DNA of 53,215 bases from Intoshia linei (lineage: Eukaryota > Orthonectida > Rhopaluridae). The stretch is from contig LWCA01000110.1 in NCBI GenBank assembly GCA_001642005.1, positions 1-53,215 of the forward strand. Reading direction: 5' to 3'. Below the pieces are notes generated by a model that saw nothing but the letters and a program-made list of their open reading frames with translations, did not search any database and was not told where the DNA came from. Each line of letters starts with the position of its first letter. Position 1 is the stretch's first letter. The position numbers and the translations under genes are program-made. This document shows positions 36,869 through 47,800 of this stretch, piece by piece.

Positions 36869-38270
36869 TTAAACTTTTTCCTTCAATTGTACTCGATATT
36901 GAGTGAGCCAGTCCTTTTTAACCGGAGATTTATGATATAAAACTGGTTCATTATAAAATTTTTCGCAGTTTAGATTTGATAAATTTTGATTCATAAAATG
37001 ACAAATTTCTAGAGGTGTTTTTTTTGATTTGTAAAATTTCGTTATAGGATTTTGAATAGGTGGGTTAATTTGAGTTTTTGAAATTGGATAATTATTCACA
37101 TTTTCTTTATTATACCTCCAAAATTTGATTAATGCGTCATCTCCAGCTGTAACCAAAATTTCACCATTATAATGAGTTGACGCTACACAAGCAGCGTCCA
37201 GGTTCGTAGAATGAACAGATTTGGATATGACATTAGTTTGATTAAATTGTCTTTCTAGTAATGAAACAGCAATCATATTACCGTTAGATGAACCAAGAAA
37301 TAAAATTGAGCCATTGTAATTCAAAGTGCTCTTGGAAAAGTAACTAATCCTTGAACTATGGTTAATACTTGAATGCCGCTCCCATTCATTGCTTTGATTT
37401 AAAACGATTTTAACAATATTGTAGACACAAGAGACGTATATTGTATTCATTTCTTGATTAAAAACCATATTTACTGGAGAAAAGTCGGTTCTCACGTTTT
37501 TGCGTTCAAACATTATGGTATCAAGGTCAACGGACTGCAGATTAGATGACGCGTTGACTTGCTTATTTTGTAGTGAAATTGTTTTCAATCGTCTTGCGTC
37601 CCATAGTTTAAGTTTACAATCTCTAGATCCGCTAGTCATGAATTGTAAAATGTTGTCACTCGCTTTTTTAACACATGTAACGCTGCAATTGCTTTTAATG
37701 GGTTTTTGTCGTTTCTTGAATATTACGTCGTGGCTATTTTCTAGGATAAATGTTGGATTTTCAGTTCGTGTATCCCATAAAATTATATTGCCGTCTCTAC
37801 CTCCACCAATTAAAACATTTTCATCAAGAATATCTATTGTTTTAATGCTGCATCGATGATTACTCATCATATTTACACTTTTATGTGAGTTCACGTCCCA
37901 AATTGCCATTGTATCTGTCGCTGAAGCATTTATTACTCGGTTTAGATTATTTCCAATTCCCCATATAACATCAAACGCAGATCCTCTCGATACTTGAAAT
38001 CTTGTTCTCGACATTTCATTTTCACGACATCCAACGTCAAAAATGTGCAAAAAACCATTATCCTAATTTTGTATTTATTTACAATTAAATTAAAATTACT
38101 TGACTTAACGCGCACAAATTTTTGTAATATTTGTTGAAATTAATATTCAAGGGTACACCTTTTGTGCTTGTTATGCAGTAATCTGTTGAAAATTGTTCAT
38201 TTTTATGACAATTTAATCTATTCAAGTATTTATTCAGGTAATTTTTTTTCCAATATTCAATTTCATCCAT
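36869..38270 (-). CDS. DTL: CRL4 substrate receptor DTL/CDT2 (WD40)
   Basis: Two minus-strand exons, 38100-38270 and 36869-38062, joined in phase over a 37-nt intron (454 aa; human 730). CDT2 brings PCNA-bound CDT1, p21 and SET8 to CUL4-DDB1 for degradation. WD40 blades run from ~55 to ~385: AFDVIWG, TDTMAIWDV, HRCSIKTID, GGRDGNIILWDTR, SGSRDCKLKLWDARR and AGDDALIKFWRYN. WDTR and WDAR carry the WDXR boxes used to contact DDB1. The long disordered C-terminus of vertebrate CDT2 is reduced to ~65 residues. Within it, EICHFM resembles the core of the CDT2 PIP box (ICTYF), a weak inference. Divergent from RACGAP1 (192 bp). Confidence 0.88.
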
Positions 38271-38462
38271 TTTTCATTTTAAATTACATCAAATGTCCTG
38301 GTATTTATTTACTTTTAAAATTCCGCCATTTATTATCTATAGATACAAATACTTAAATTGCTATGAATTAATAAATTTTTAGTTTATATTATTATTCCAA
38401 TTTGGCGCAATTTTTAACAGACAACATTTTACAAATTGAATTCAATTATTTTTAACTTTACA
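38271..38462. promoter_or_regulatory. Shared promoter region DTL / RACGAP1
   Basis: Only 192 bp separate the divergent start codons, including both 5' UTRs, so the two promoters must overlap. A GGCGCAA word (38403-38409) resembles half of an E2F-like site (GCGC), but this is weak. Confidence 0.5.
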
Positions 38463-41400
38463 ATGGATACAGCTAGCTTTAAAAAAGTTCAAGAAATTTT
38501 GACAGTTTATACCAATGCTGCAGAAACTATAATTGAAAATCGATTAAATGCCAATAGAGGTTTTTATTTGTACATTTTGATTGATTTTGGAAATTGGAAC
38601 TTGGAAAAAGTTTTTGGAATTTACATTTTTTTAGATTTCAATCGAGTTGTAAAACATTTAAAGAAAAAACATGAAAAATCAATTGTAAATCTGAACGAAA
38701 AGTATAAGGAAATGAAGAGTGATATTGAATCTACCAGTTGTAAACTTAATCATGCAAGGTAATTTATTTGGTCTTGGACTTATATTTATGGACTTGTATT
38801 TGGTACTCTAATTAGTGGGTTACAAACAAAATATTTTGTAACGCTTCATGTACATTGCGGCAGCGTGATAAAAAGAGATTAGCCAATTGTTTAAAACCAC
38901 CAAATAAACCTTTAAGTTGATTTAAATTAAGTTGTCCTTTGACCGGTTGAAAGGTATAAAAATTTTTAAAATGCTGCATTAGGCACATTCTATATTATTT
39001 CACTAATAGATGGTTCTATATAAAATATTTATAATCATTTTAGGGAACAGTATTCGGCTGAAATTGAACGACGCAGGATTATTCAAAATCGATATAATCG
39101 ATTGGTATCAATTTACTATACTGACATTGGGAGATATTTTTATCACTAACGGAGATTAATTTCACATTTTATACATTGAGTCGAAATTTAAAAGTTACTC
39201 ATAAAATGTGGTACAAAGGAATTTAATGGTCATTTACATTTAAGTTATTATTATTCACAATGTTTTGTAGGAGAGTTGTACAATGTACATTTACATCGGG
39301 TGAGGATTATAGAGATAAAAATGATACGGTCATGTCATATATTTATACACGGTTTGACGCTCTTAATTTGTCTTGTTTAGAGGAAACAATTGAAACAAGC
39401 AAAACTAATTTTATTTTCGGATACTAGTGAAGTTTCTCAAAAAAATTTGCGAAAATTGGCTTTTCTTAATGAAACAGCTCACGAAAAAACTCATGAAAAG
39501 TAATTTTTAATATTCATGGATATACATAATTTGTGGAATCTCAAAGGATTTTATATTTAAACGATTTATCTTTAAATATAATTAAAATTAATATATTTAA
39601 TATTACTGTCCATAATTTCTGAGAATACTGAATATTTTTCATCACATTAAGATGATAGAAGAAAGTTGTATTCTACACTGTAATAATTGTTTGAACTTAT
39701 AAGTTGTGTTTTTTTGTTTCTAGAATTAATGGTATTTATGACGATTTTTAGGGTATTAACACTACATATCACTCAAAAAAGTTTGGGTTATAAACCATGT
39801 TTTAATAATATTAATGTTTATACAGTGCTTTTATATTTGGTTTTGCACTTTTCAACAAAGTTTTTATGCTTTTCAAAGTAGTTTTTGCATTGTATCTATA
39901 CATCAATAAAAAATAAAAAAAGAGATATTTACTCTAATTCAATTATGATACAATTTATTTACAATTACAGGTATTTCTTATATAAATTTGACACGTGAAA
40001 TTTTAAAATTTTATTTACGTTAAATCAGGCATTGTTAACCCTTTTTCGCTGTGGATCCCCAAAAAATTAATAATAATGACAATTTTTAATGAATCATTAC
40101 ATTTGGGTGAAACGCATGATGGTCAAAAGACATGGAGTACTCTATTTTTGCGAGGTGATAAACTTGATGAATTATTAATATTAACCTTTAATCCGTCAAT
40201 GTTCCTAAAATCGAACATGTTTTTCAGGTATTGTTTACAGTACATTATTAATTGTTTATTACATATTTTATTAGATCAATAAAAAGTCTATATTATCTAT
40301 CATCCCTGTGAAAAATTAATATTTTATATCCCTTGGTTGATGTTTCATAGAATTATGAATATTGACTGATTTTTTGTCCCATTTTCAATTTGAAATTTAA
40401 AGCTTTTTTTATGACTAGAAACTTGGCTCGGTGATAAATTTTAATAAAATAATTAAATAAAACGATGCTTTTAAAATAGAACAATGGAGGTTTCCTAATA
40501 AGTTTTTACACTTGTAAGTAATTTATTTTTACATGATTTTAACGTTTTATATTAGTATTTCTGCGCCTTTATGTTTTAAAAACGACTTTATGTTACTGAA
40601 AATGTCTATAATATGTAATAAATGTATATAATTTTCATAGACCCCGTTGAGAATGGCTGCGTTAAATTGATAATGAATGAATCAGTATTGTTTAAAATCA
40701 AGAATTTTTGCTATGAATAGAGAAAAAATTTCTTATAAATGAATCGTAAAATATACTTAATTGAAAATGAAACATGAAGAAAGTTATTCTGCTAAATATT
40801 TATAAAACTAAAATAAATTTACACGTCGAAAAGTTATATAATTTAGTTACATTATCAATTAAATAATTCGTTAATAAATCTGTTAACATTTTATCCCATA
40901 ACTCAGTATTTTTAAGGGTTGGTAAAAGTGAATTGTTTATGTAAGATTTTTGATTCAATATAATTTTTTCCTAGAATTAAGATGATGCCCTCGCCAGTGA
41001 GATATACTATATGTACGAAGTACATAAAGGTCAAGGTATTGCGACTGTATTATAAGAAGATTTTTTTGATATAATTGATAGAATTTAATTTTCGTAAACT
41101 TTGAAAGTTATGCAAAATATTATTTATCGATTAACTCGCTATTAACGAAAAATACATTATCCGATCTAACTACGTGTATGTCAAATGGTTTCACATTACT
41201 GATTTAAATATTGTAATTATGAAATGTATGATTGAAGCGTAGTATTAATACATTAATTTTAGCCTTGACGAATCGGGTTCTGTTTTTTCTGATATTGATT
41301 ATGATCGAACAATGGACATCGACATGGATATGGATTCATATTCTGAAAAACCTTTCGAAAAGGTATTTTGATTGATTAATATGACGATCTATGGAATTCT

Positions 41401-44400
41401 AACACAGCCGAAGTTTATTCCTTCGTTATTAAGGCCCAGACTATTTTCTTCCCCAATCTGTGATTCCTATAATTGACGATTTTATGTATAAAATGGAATC
41501 TTTTTTATTTTTTGACCTTAGGAAACTATAAAAAGATTTTAGCCTTGTATTGGTTGACTAATATTATATGGTATATTAATATATAAAACTTATTGGTATA
41601 TAGCGAATTTCCAAAGCACGACGCAGTTCTCGACATAAGCGTACAAATGATTTTATCGAAATTGTTGCTCAAAAGGAAATTGGAAATTCTAAAAGATTTT
41701 GCATGAACTCACCAACAGATAGGGAAACAATGACTTCTTCAATTAGTACATCTAGGTATTATTTAAAAATATTAAAATATTATATTTGTCTAATATCCGT
41801 AATAATAATATGAGCTAACCCGTAGATGCGGTTTTAAATTTGTTATATTTGTGTTTGAAAAAAATAATCATGATAAAATCATTAAAATCTTTTGGATACC
41901 ATGAGATCTAAAGTAAAACTCCATTCCATCTTTTCCTTTCATTCGTTTATTTATTTTTTTAATACAACACCAGATATGTATGTAGTGTTTGTACATGTAC
42001 ATTATATGTAGTGTATAATGTCAACTCATTGATTTTTAATTTAAAACTTACTTTTAATATAAAAAAAGAAAACAAAAGTGACCGTTTTATAAATGTTCAC
42101 TTTTGAAAGGTTCATCTGTATACTACAATAAATTTTAGTCTCAATACACTGCGAAGGTGCAATTCTGGTAGATCTTTAAATAAAAAGCATAATTTGGTCA
42201 ACAAAATGATTATTAAATTGGAACCATGCATAGCTGTATTGTTTAATATATTTTTGTTTTATATGTGCATTTAGTGTGGTAAACGTATAAAATTTGGAAA
42301 AAATGCAGTAAGATGTACAGGTTTATTACATTAATATTAATATAATGTACATGTTAATTATTAAGTTTCAAATAATATTTTATTTAGAATGCAAATCTAT
42401 TGCTCATTCTGATTGTAAAACTAGACTACCTCTTCCTTGTGTCCCTCTTCACCAAGAAAATTATCCTACCTCAGCGAAACGAGTATAATTTCAAAAGTAA
42501 TCATACATTATATATTTTTAGTATGCATTGGAACAATTTGTTTCTAATGAACCACCATTTATTCCAGCCTTTGTGGTATATTTTATTGCAATTTCAATTA
42601 TTTCTTTTATTTAAGATTGGTTAATCTTAATTATTTTTTTATTAGACACATTGCGTCAAAGAAATTGAAAAAAGAGGAATGTATGAAAAGGAAATTTACA
42701 GAATATGTGGGTATGATAAATAATTTTTTTTGAATATGATATGGGCATATTTGTGATTTTTTATATTATAAAATTACATATTAATTTTATAAATTTAGAT
42801 CAAAAAAATCTGTTGATACATTAGTTGAAAAATACATAAGAGGTGGAGGAACTCCTAGTCTGGTATGATTAAATATATTGTATATTTTTTTTTATTTTTG
42901 TTAATTTTGTTTTTAGTCTACCTTTACAGATATTCATACAATCGCTAGTGCTTTGAAAAAGTTTTTACGTGAATTAAAGGAGCCATTATTGACCTTTCGG
43001 TTATGGAGTTCTTTTGCGACAGCAGCTGAAATGTTGGATTGTAGTGAACGGGAAAGTACTTTGTGTTCATTGGTGGCATCTTTACCTAAACCAAATAGAG
43101 ATACTTTGTCTTATCTTGTTTTGCATTTACAAAGGTTTTTTCAATATTTTAATTCGGTTTCGCTAACGTTTTTTTTTACTTAAAATTTAACTTAATTTAA
43201 ATTGAATTAATTTATGTATATATGTAAATCAGTTGATTCATATGCAGTTGATTCTGTTGTATATGACTGTCGTTCAATATTGACTTGCGGATTTTGATTA
43301 GAAATGATAACTCGGTTTAACGCCAATTTTTTATTAATATCATTTTTTTTATTGGGATTCACTGGCCAGTGAATTTTGTCTGATTTGTAGGATTTAACTT
43401 TATGTATTGTAAAATAATGTATATTCTTTAGAATAGCAGAAAATTTGGAGTCAAATACTTCTAGTATGAACATTGCAAGAGTTTTTGGACCTAGCATGAT
43501 TGGATATTCATCTTTAAATCCTACTACATCAGAAATAACTTCTGAAACAGATAAACAACACATGGTAATTCATATGAGTCATTGCAAATTTTTTCATTTA
43601 GTTTTACATTTATTTAAACTTTTCTATTTTAGATAACTCAGCGTCTAATGGCTATATCTTGTGACTATTGGCTGGAATATATCGAATCTCATGAAACTGA
43701 GTATTCTGGATCAAATTCTAGCAGTATTTTTAAATTATTTTATTATCTACATCAGCATTTCCCAATCTTGCGATTCCGTATATACCAGGTGTGTCAGACT
43801 CAATTTGCTTGGTGGGCCAAGTGTGAAAAAAAAATTTACGCGGACCACACAAAAAGAATCACTACTCAAAACATTATGTTAAAACTAACAGTTTTAATTA
43901 ATTTATAAAAATTTTAATTCATAAAATGAAATAAGAAACAATAATAATGAAATAAGTGTACAAATAATATTAAAATTATAATCATGAATTTGTCAATTTG
44001 ACATCCTGGTATATACATAAATATGCTATACATATTCTTCGCGTTTTCGTGGTTGGCACATGCTTATCTACAATATGATTTTTTCAAACTTTTGAATATA
44101 GATAGTTCACAGTGAACAGAAAATTCTCATTTTTCAGAGGCCGGGAGAAACTTATCTCACCATATCCTACCAATTTCAGAAAAACGCAATTTTTAATTTT
44201 TTTAATAACTGAGCGGGAGCTTTACTGTAGATGCAAAAATTCTTAAAAAATAATATCACGAATTGGGATTCACTTAGTGAATTTTACCACTCTTGCTTGA
44301 AAACCCGAATATATAAATAGTTACTAAATATACAGTGACAAGTAACAAACCGGAGCCACGATAAAATTAAACAAATTATAATATTAGTATGCTTTCTATT

Positions 44401-44786
44401 ACCCTATTTTTGAGTAAATCAGAAAAAAATAATGTATGGTATTGTCACATCACAATGTACATTGTACATGTAATTCTCGATCAGTTTAGTTTAATTATAA
44501 TTATAAATATATAAAAATTTTATTTATATGCTTTTCTTTGGAAAAATTTGGTCCCCTGGTATATATTATATTTGAAATGAAAGGGATTAATTACATTATT
44601 TTTATTGGTTTATAATTACACGATTGATTAATCATATTTTTTACGCATTGATAAAGTTTTAAAATTATTTTTAATTTAGTCAAGTACTTACTTGGACCTA
44701 TTATAAACAATGAAAACAATAAAGCAATGCCCAATGGTTACAGGAAAAAGAAAAATATACTGGGAACTCCAAATTTATCTGATTAA
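38463..44786 (+). CDS. RACGAP1: MgcRacGAP / RACGAP1 (centralspindlin subunit)
   Basis: Sixteen exons, all phase-consistent: 38463-38559, 38635-38758, 39044-39104, 39381-39499, 41263-41362, 41604-41755, 42139-42235, 42275-42320, 42388-42482, 42522-42575, 42646-42710, 42799-42862, 42917-43134, 43432-43564, 43633-43723, 44680-44786 (540 aa; human 632). With MKLP1 it forms centralspindlin, organising the midzone and activating ECT2. Order: N-terminal coiled coil (~30-135, including SCKLNHAR); LDESGSVFSD; a C1 finger with exact H-x12-C-x2-C-x12-C-x2-C-x4-H-x2-C-x7-C spacing (~235-283); and a RhoGAP domain with Arg finger IYRICG (~334), LKEPLLTFRL, PNRDTL and ARVFGPSM. The last exon gives IKYLLGPI, matching IKVSLLGPV of vertebrate RACGAP1. 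That join shows the hAT element at 43786 lies in intron 15. Intron 4 is 1.76 kb. AATAAA at 44797-44802. Confidence 0.95.
40985..41045 (+). mobile_element. Decayed Helitron-like 3' end in RACGAP1 intron 4
   Basis: GATGCCCTCGCCAGTGAGAT followed by TATGTAC-GAA-GTACATA copies the conserved end (CCCTCGGCAGAGCTAG plus hairpin), but CTAG is lost. A hAT-like word (TTAACCCTTTTTCGCTGTGG) sits upstream at 40036-40055. Confidence 0.4.
43786..44008 (+). mobile_element. hAT-type MITE (223 bp) with perfect 8-bp target duplication
   Basis: The element runs from CAGGTGTGTCAGACTCAATT to CAATTTGACATCCTG and is flanked on both sides by GTATATAC (43778-43785 and 44009-44016). Interior words match 3767-3982 and 4374-4717. 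It has no coding capacity. It lies in RACGAP1 intron 15; the RACGAP1 frame reads into it only if the donor at 43724 is ignored. Confidence 0.88.
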
Positions 44787-44796
44787 TTTTATTAAA

Positions 44797-44802
44797 AATA
44801 AA
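44797..44802 (+). terminator. Poly(A) signal of RACGAP1
   Basis: AATAAA 10 nt after the RACGAP1 stop and about 80 nt before the first splice acceptor of ANKFN1. Confidence 0.5.
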
Positions 44803-44882
44803 CAGTAATTTAACCAAGTGTGAATTTGTTACTTGATTTCTGTAATATAGGTTTTATAGACTATTGTTTGTTTTCGTTACAG

Positions 44883-47800
44883 TATACATTTATTTATACA
44901 GAACAAATGCACATGGTCGCATGAATTATTAGAGTATGTTTAAAAATTGAATTTAAACATTTAAATTTTTAATGTTAAATGTTAAACTGCTCTTCGGATG
45001 CTATTTTAATGTTTGGTAAATTTATTGTATTCCTTTGCTAATATTAAGATTTCCTAGTTAGTGCCATAGAAAGGGACAATGTGGTGTATGTTACTAAATA
45101 TGCTCCGAATCTTGACTGCATTAATCGGTACTTAATATAATTCATGTATTAAATTAAAGGTTATTCTCAGATTGACTCGTTTTGATTTGAGTTTACTCGA
45201 TATGGCGTTATTGCTTGATCACCGACAGGTTATTGAAATTTTACAAGAAAACGGAGCTTTTCGATCAGTTAAATGTATGATTTATTTACTAAAATTTGAA
45301 TTTCATAATTACTGATACCGTTTGAAGTTTAAACACCCTTGAAATACTTTTAAAAAAAACACAATGTTCTATTATTGTATATTTTACTGTATAACCTTAC
45401 AAAATAAAATACATTATTTATCATGTATTAAGTGGCGTTTAATTTAAAAATAATTTTATGTTTGTAAACGCATATTTACTTTACTATCTATACGAGTCAT
45501 ATAAGTAGTACTCTTTCCCACATATTTGATAAATACTGTAACGTTATTTATATATACTTTTAGTGTTTTTATTAGGAAATACAAACGGTTATTTAGTTAT
45601 ACGTGACTATAATCAATATTCTTCATAACCTTTTTCTTTTGTTTAACAAAACGTTTTTAAATTTTCAATCCATTATAACTTACATGAGGGATAATTATGA
45701 TATACTAAATGAATACTAAAAATCAGATTGCTCAATCAAGCGTTCATCACATCTTAATTCATTAACAAGTAAATAGTGTTAAGGGTTAGAGTAGAACTAA
45801 AAGCATTTATGATAATAATATATAAATTTTGTTGTATTAAATATAATATTAACTAATAAATATAACTAAAATATATAAATATTAACTTAAATCAGACAAA
45901 AATTGTCCAAAATCTCGTTACGAGCAGTTGAAAATAGTTACAATTTACACAACAGAAAAGATACAAACCATCAAAGACTGTACTGTATACGAATCAAAAA
46001 GCAGCAATTCTTTATTCGAGGTAGATACATTTTTTATTAAAAATTTCCATTTTTTAAAGTTTTGGTCATTTCGAGATTACCATACCAAATAATTATGGGT
46101 ATAATGATCACCGATAGGAATTTTGTGTTTATAATTTATTTATTAGTAATAAGTTACCGTTCCTAATTTAAAAAAAATATTTATCTATTGGATATTTTGA
46201 GGATAGGCTCGGCTTTTTCTGTTAATTAATTGCACGTATTTTTTCATGTCTATACAAATAAATACTATTTGTCTAAATTTTAACTACGTTTTTGAGCATA
46301 TTTAATTTAATATGCAAAATAAATAATACATTCCCCAAATTTTTTTAACATTTCATATTTCAAAACAAACAAGTACCAAGTCAAATATCATATATGGTAA
46401 TAAAAAAGTGATAAATGTAAACTTGAAAAAGATTTCATCAACGATTCAAACCAAAAATAAATTTATAATTTAGGAATATTACGATACAGTACAAAAATTA
46501 AATCATGACTTAAAAATATTAAACAAAATGATGACAAATTTGGAATGTGCTATTGGTACATTTAAATATTATTATTTACAAGTTTTACTGTTATGTACTT
46601 CGTACAAACAGCATCCTAGCATTTAAGGAAAATTATCCTCAACCTATTTTTAAAGATTTTCAAGATTTCCTAAAATGTTCCCTTATAAACCCTACCAAAT
46701 TTTGATCCTAAAATTATCTTCAAAATCGGTCAAAAAGGTTTTATAAATATTTGGAAATGAGAAACTATAGTTTAGACTTGAGAAAGATATCAATCGAGAA
46801 AATACAATAAAAATGTATATTTTATTTTATTAAAATACTTAAGTTTTCCACAAATGTTCAACTTATCTACTGCTTACATGTACCTTTATGTAGTACAAAA
46901 TGGACAATCTCCAAATATATTTAAATAAATAAAAACTTAAAAAAATGTACCCCTACTTTAACCCTAAACTGAGCCACTTAGCGACCTCGAGAAATTATGT
47001 GAGGCATCACATTCTGATAATTTCGTCACAGTGGACAAAATCTAATGTCGTTTGATCAAATGTTTTTAAAAGTACTCATTCGGTGCGCCGTGCTATATAA
47101 TTAATATAATAACTTGAAAAATTTAGATCAAGTTCCAAAAATAAACATAACAGATGGATTATTCTACAGAAATGGCATAATACTATTTTTGGAAATTTTT
47201 TCAAATTTTTACCTATTTGATTTTGAAAGTAAATAAAATGTTTATAGTTTTAATTTTAATTAGTCATAGTTATAGACCAAAAGGGTAATCAAAGAAAAAG
47301 TTTAGAAAAACTAAAGTTAATCAATAACACTCATTGTGTTTTTTTGAAAGAGTATAAATTGACTGACACAATATATATTCAGTGTAATACAATTGGAAAA
47401 ACGGTGGTTTCAAGTCCTGAATTTATTCCCAATTTTGGGGGAAATTACACTGAGTTTGATGAAATAGACCAAAATAAAATCAGAAACAAATTGGAATATT
47501 ATTTAAACACCTTGAATCATATTCAGTGTATGCTTTACAAATATTTTTACATGATTTGAGTATATTTGTTTTTTAAAGTAAATCACACTTTTTAGTCGAA
47601 GAAACAGATAATGACAAATCAGTAACAAAGATGATGCACCATTTTCAACCAACTCGAAATTTATCAAAGAGGTAAATTTCAGATTTAAAAATAAAAAATA
47701 AATCAATTGGAATTGGATTATAATTAGAAATATAAAATTTAAATTAATTGTAAAGTACCTTGTAAATATTGTAACGAATGCGGGGGTGTTTTAATAAATT

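Noticed and set aside
43724-43908. RACGAP1 C-terminus encoded by the hAT element
   Set aside because: The donor at 43724 joins in phase to the exon at 44680, whose IKYLLGPI matches the vertebrate tail. The element is intronic.
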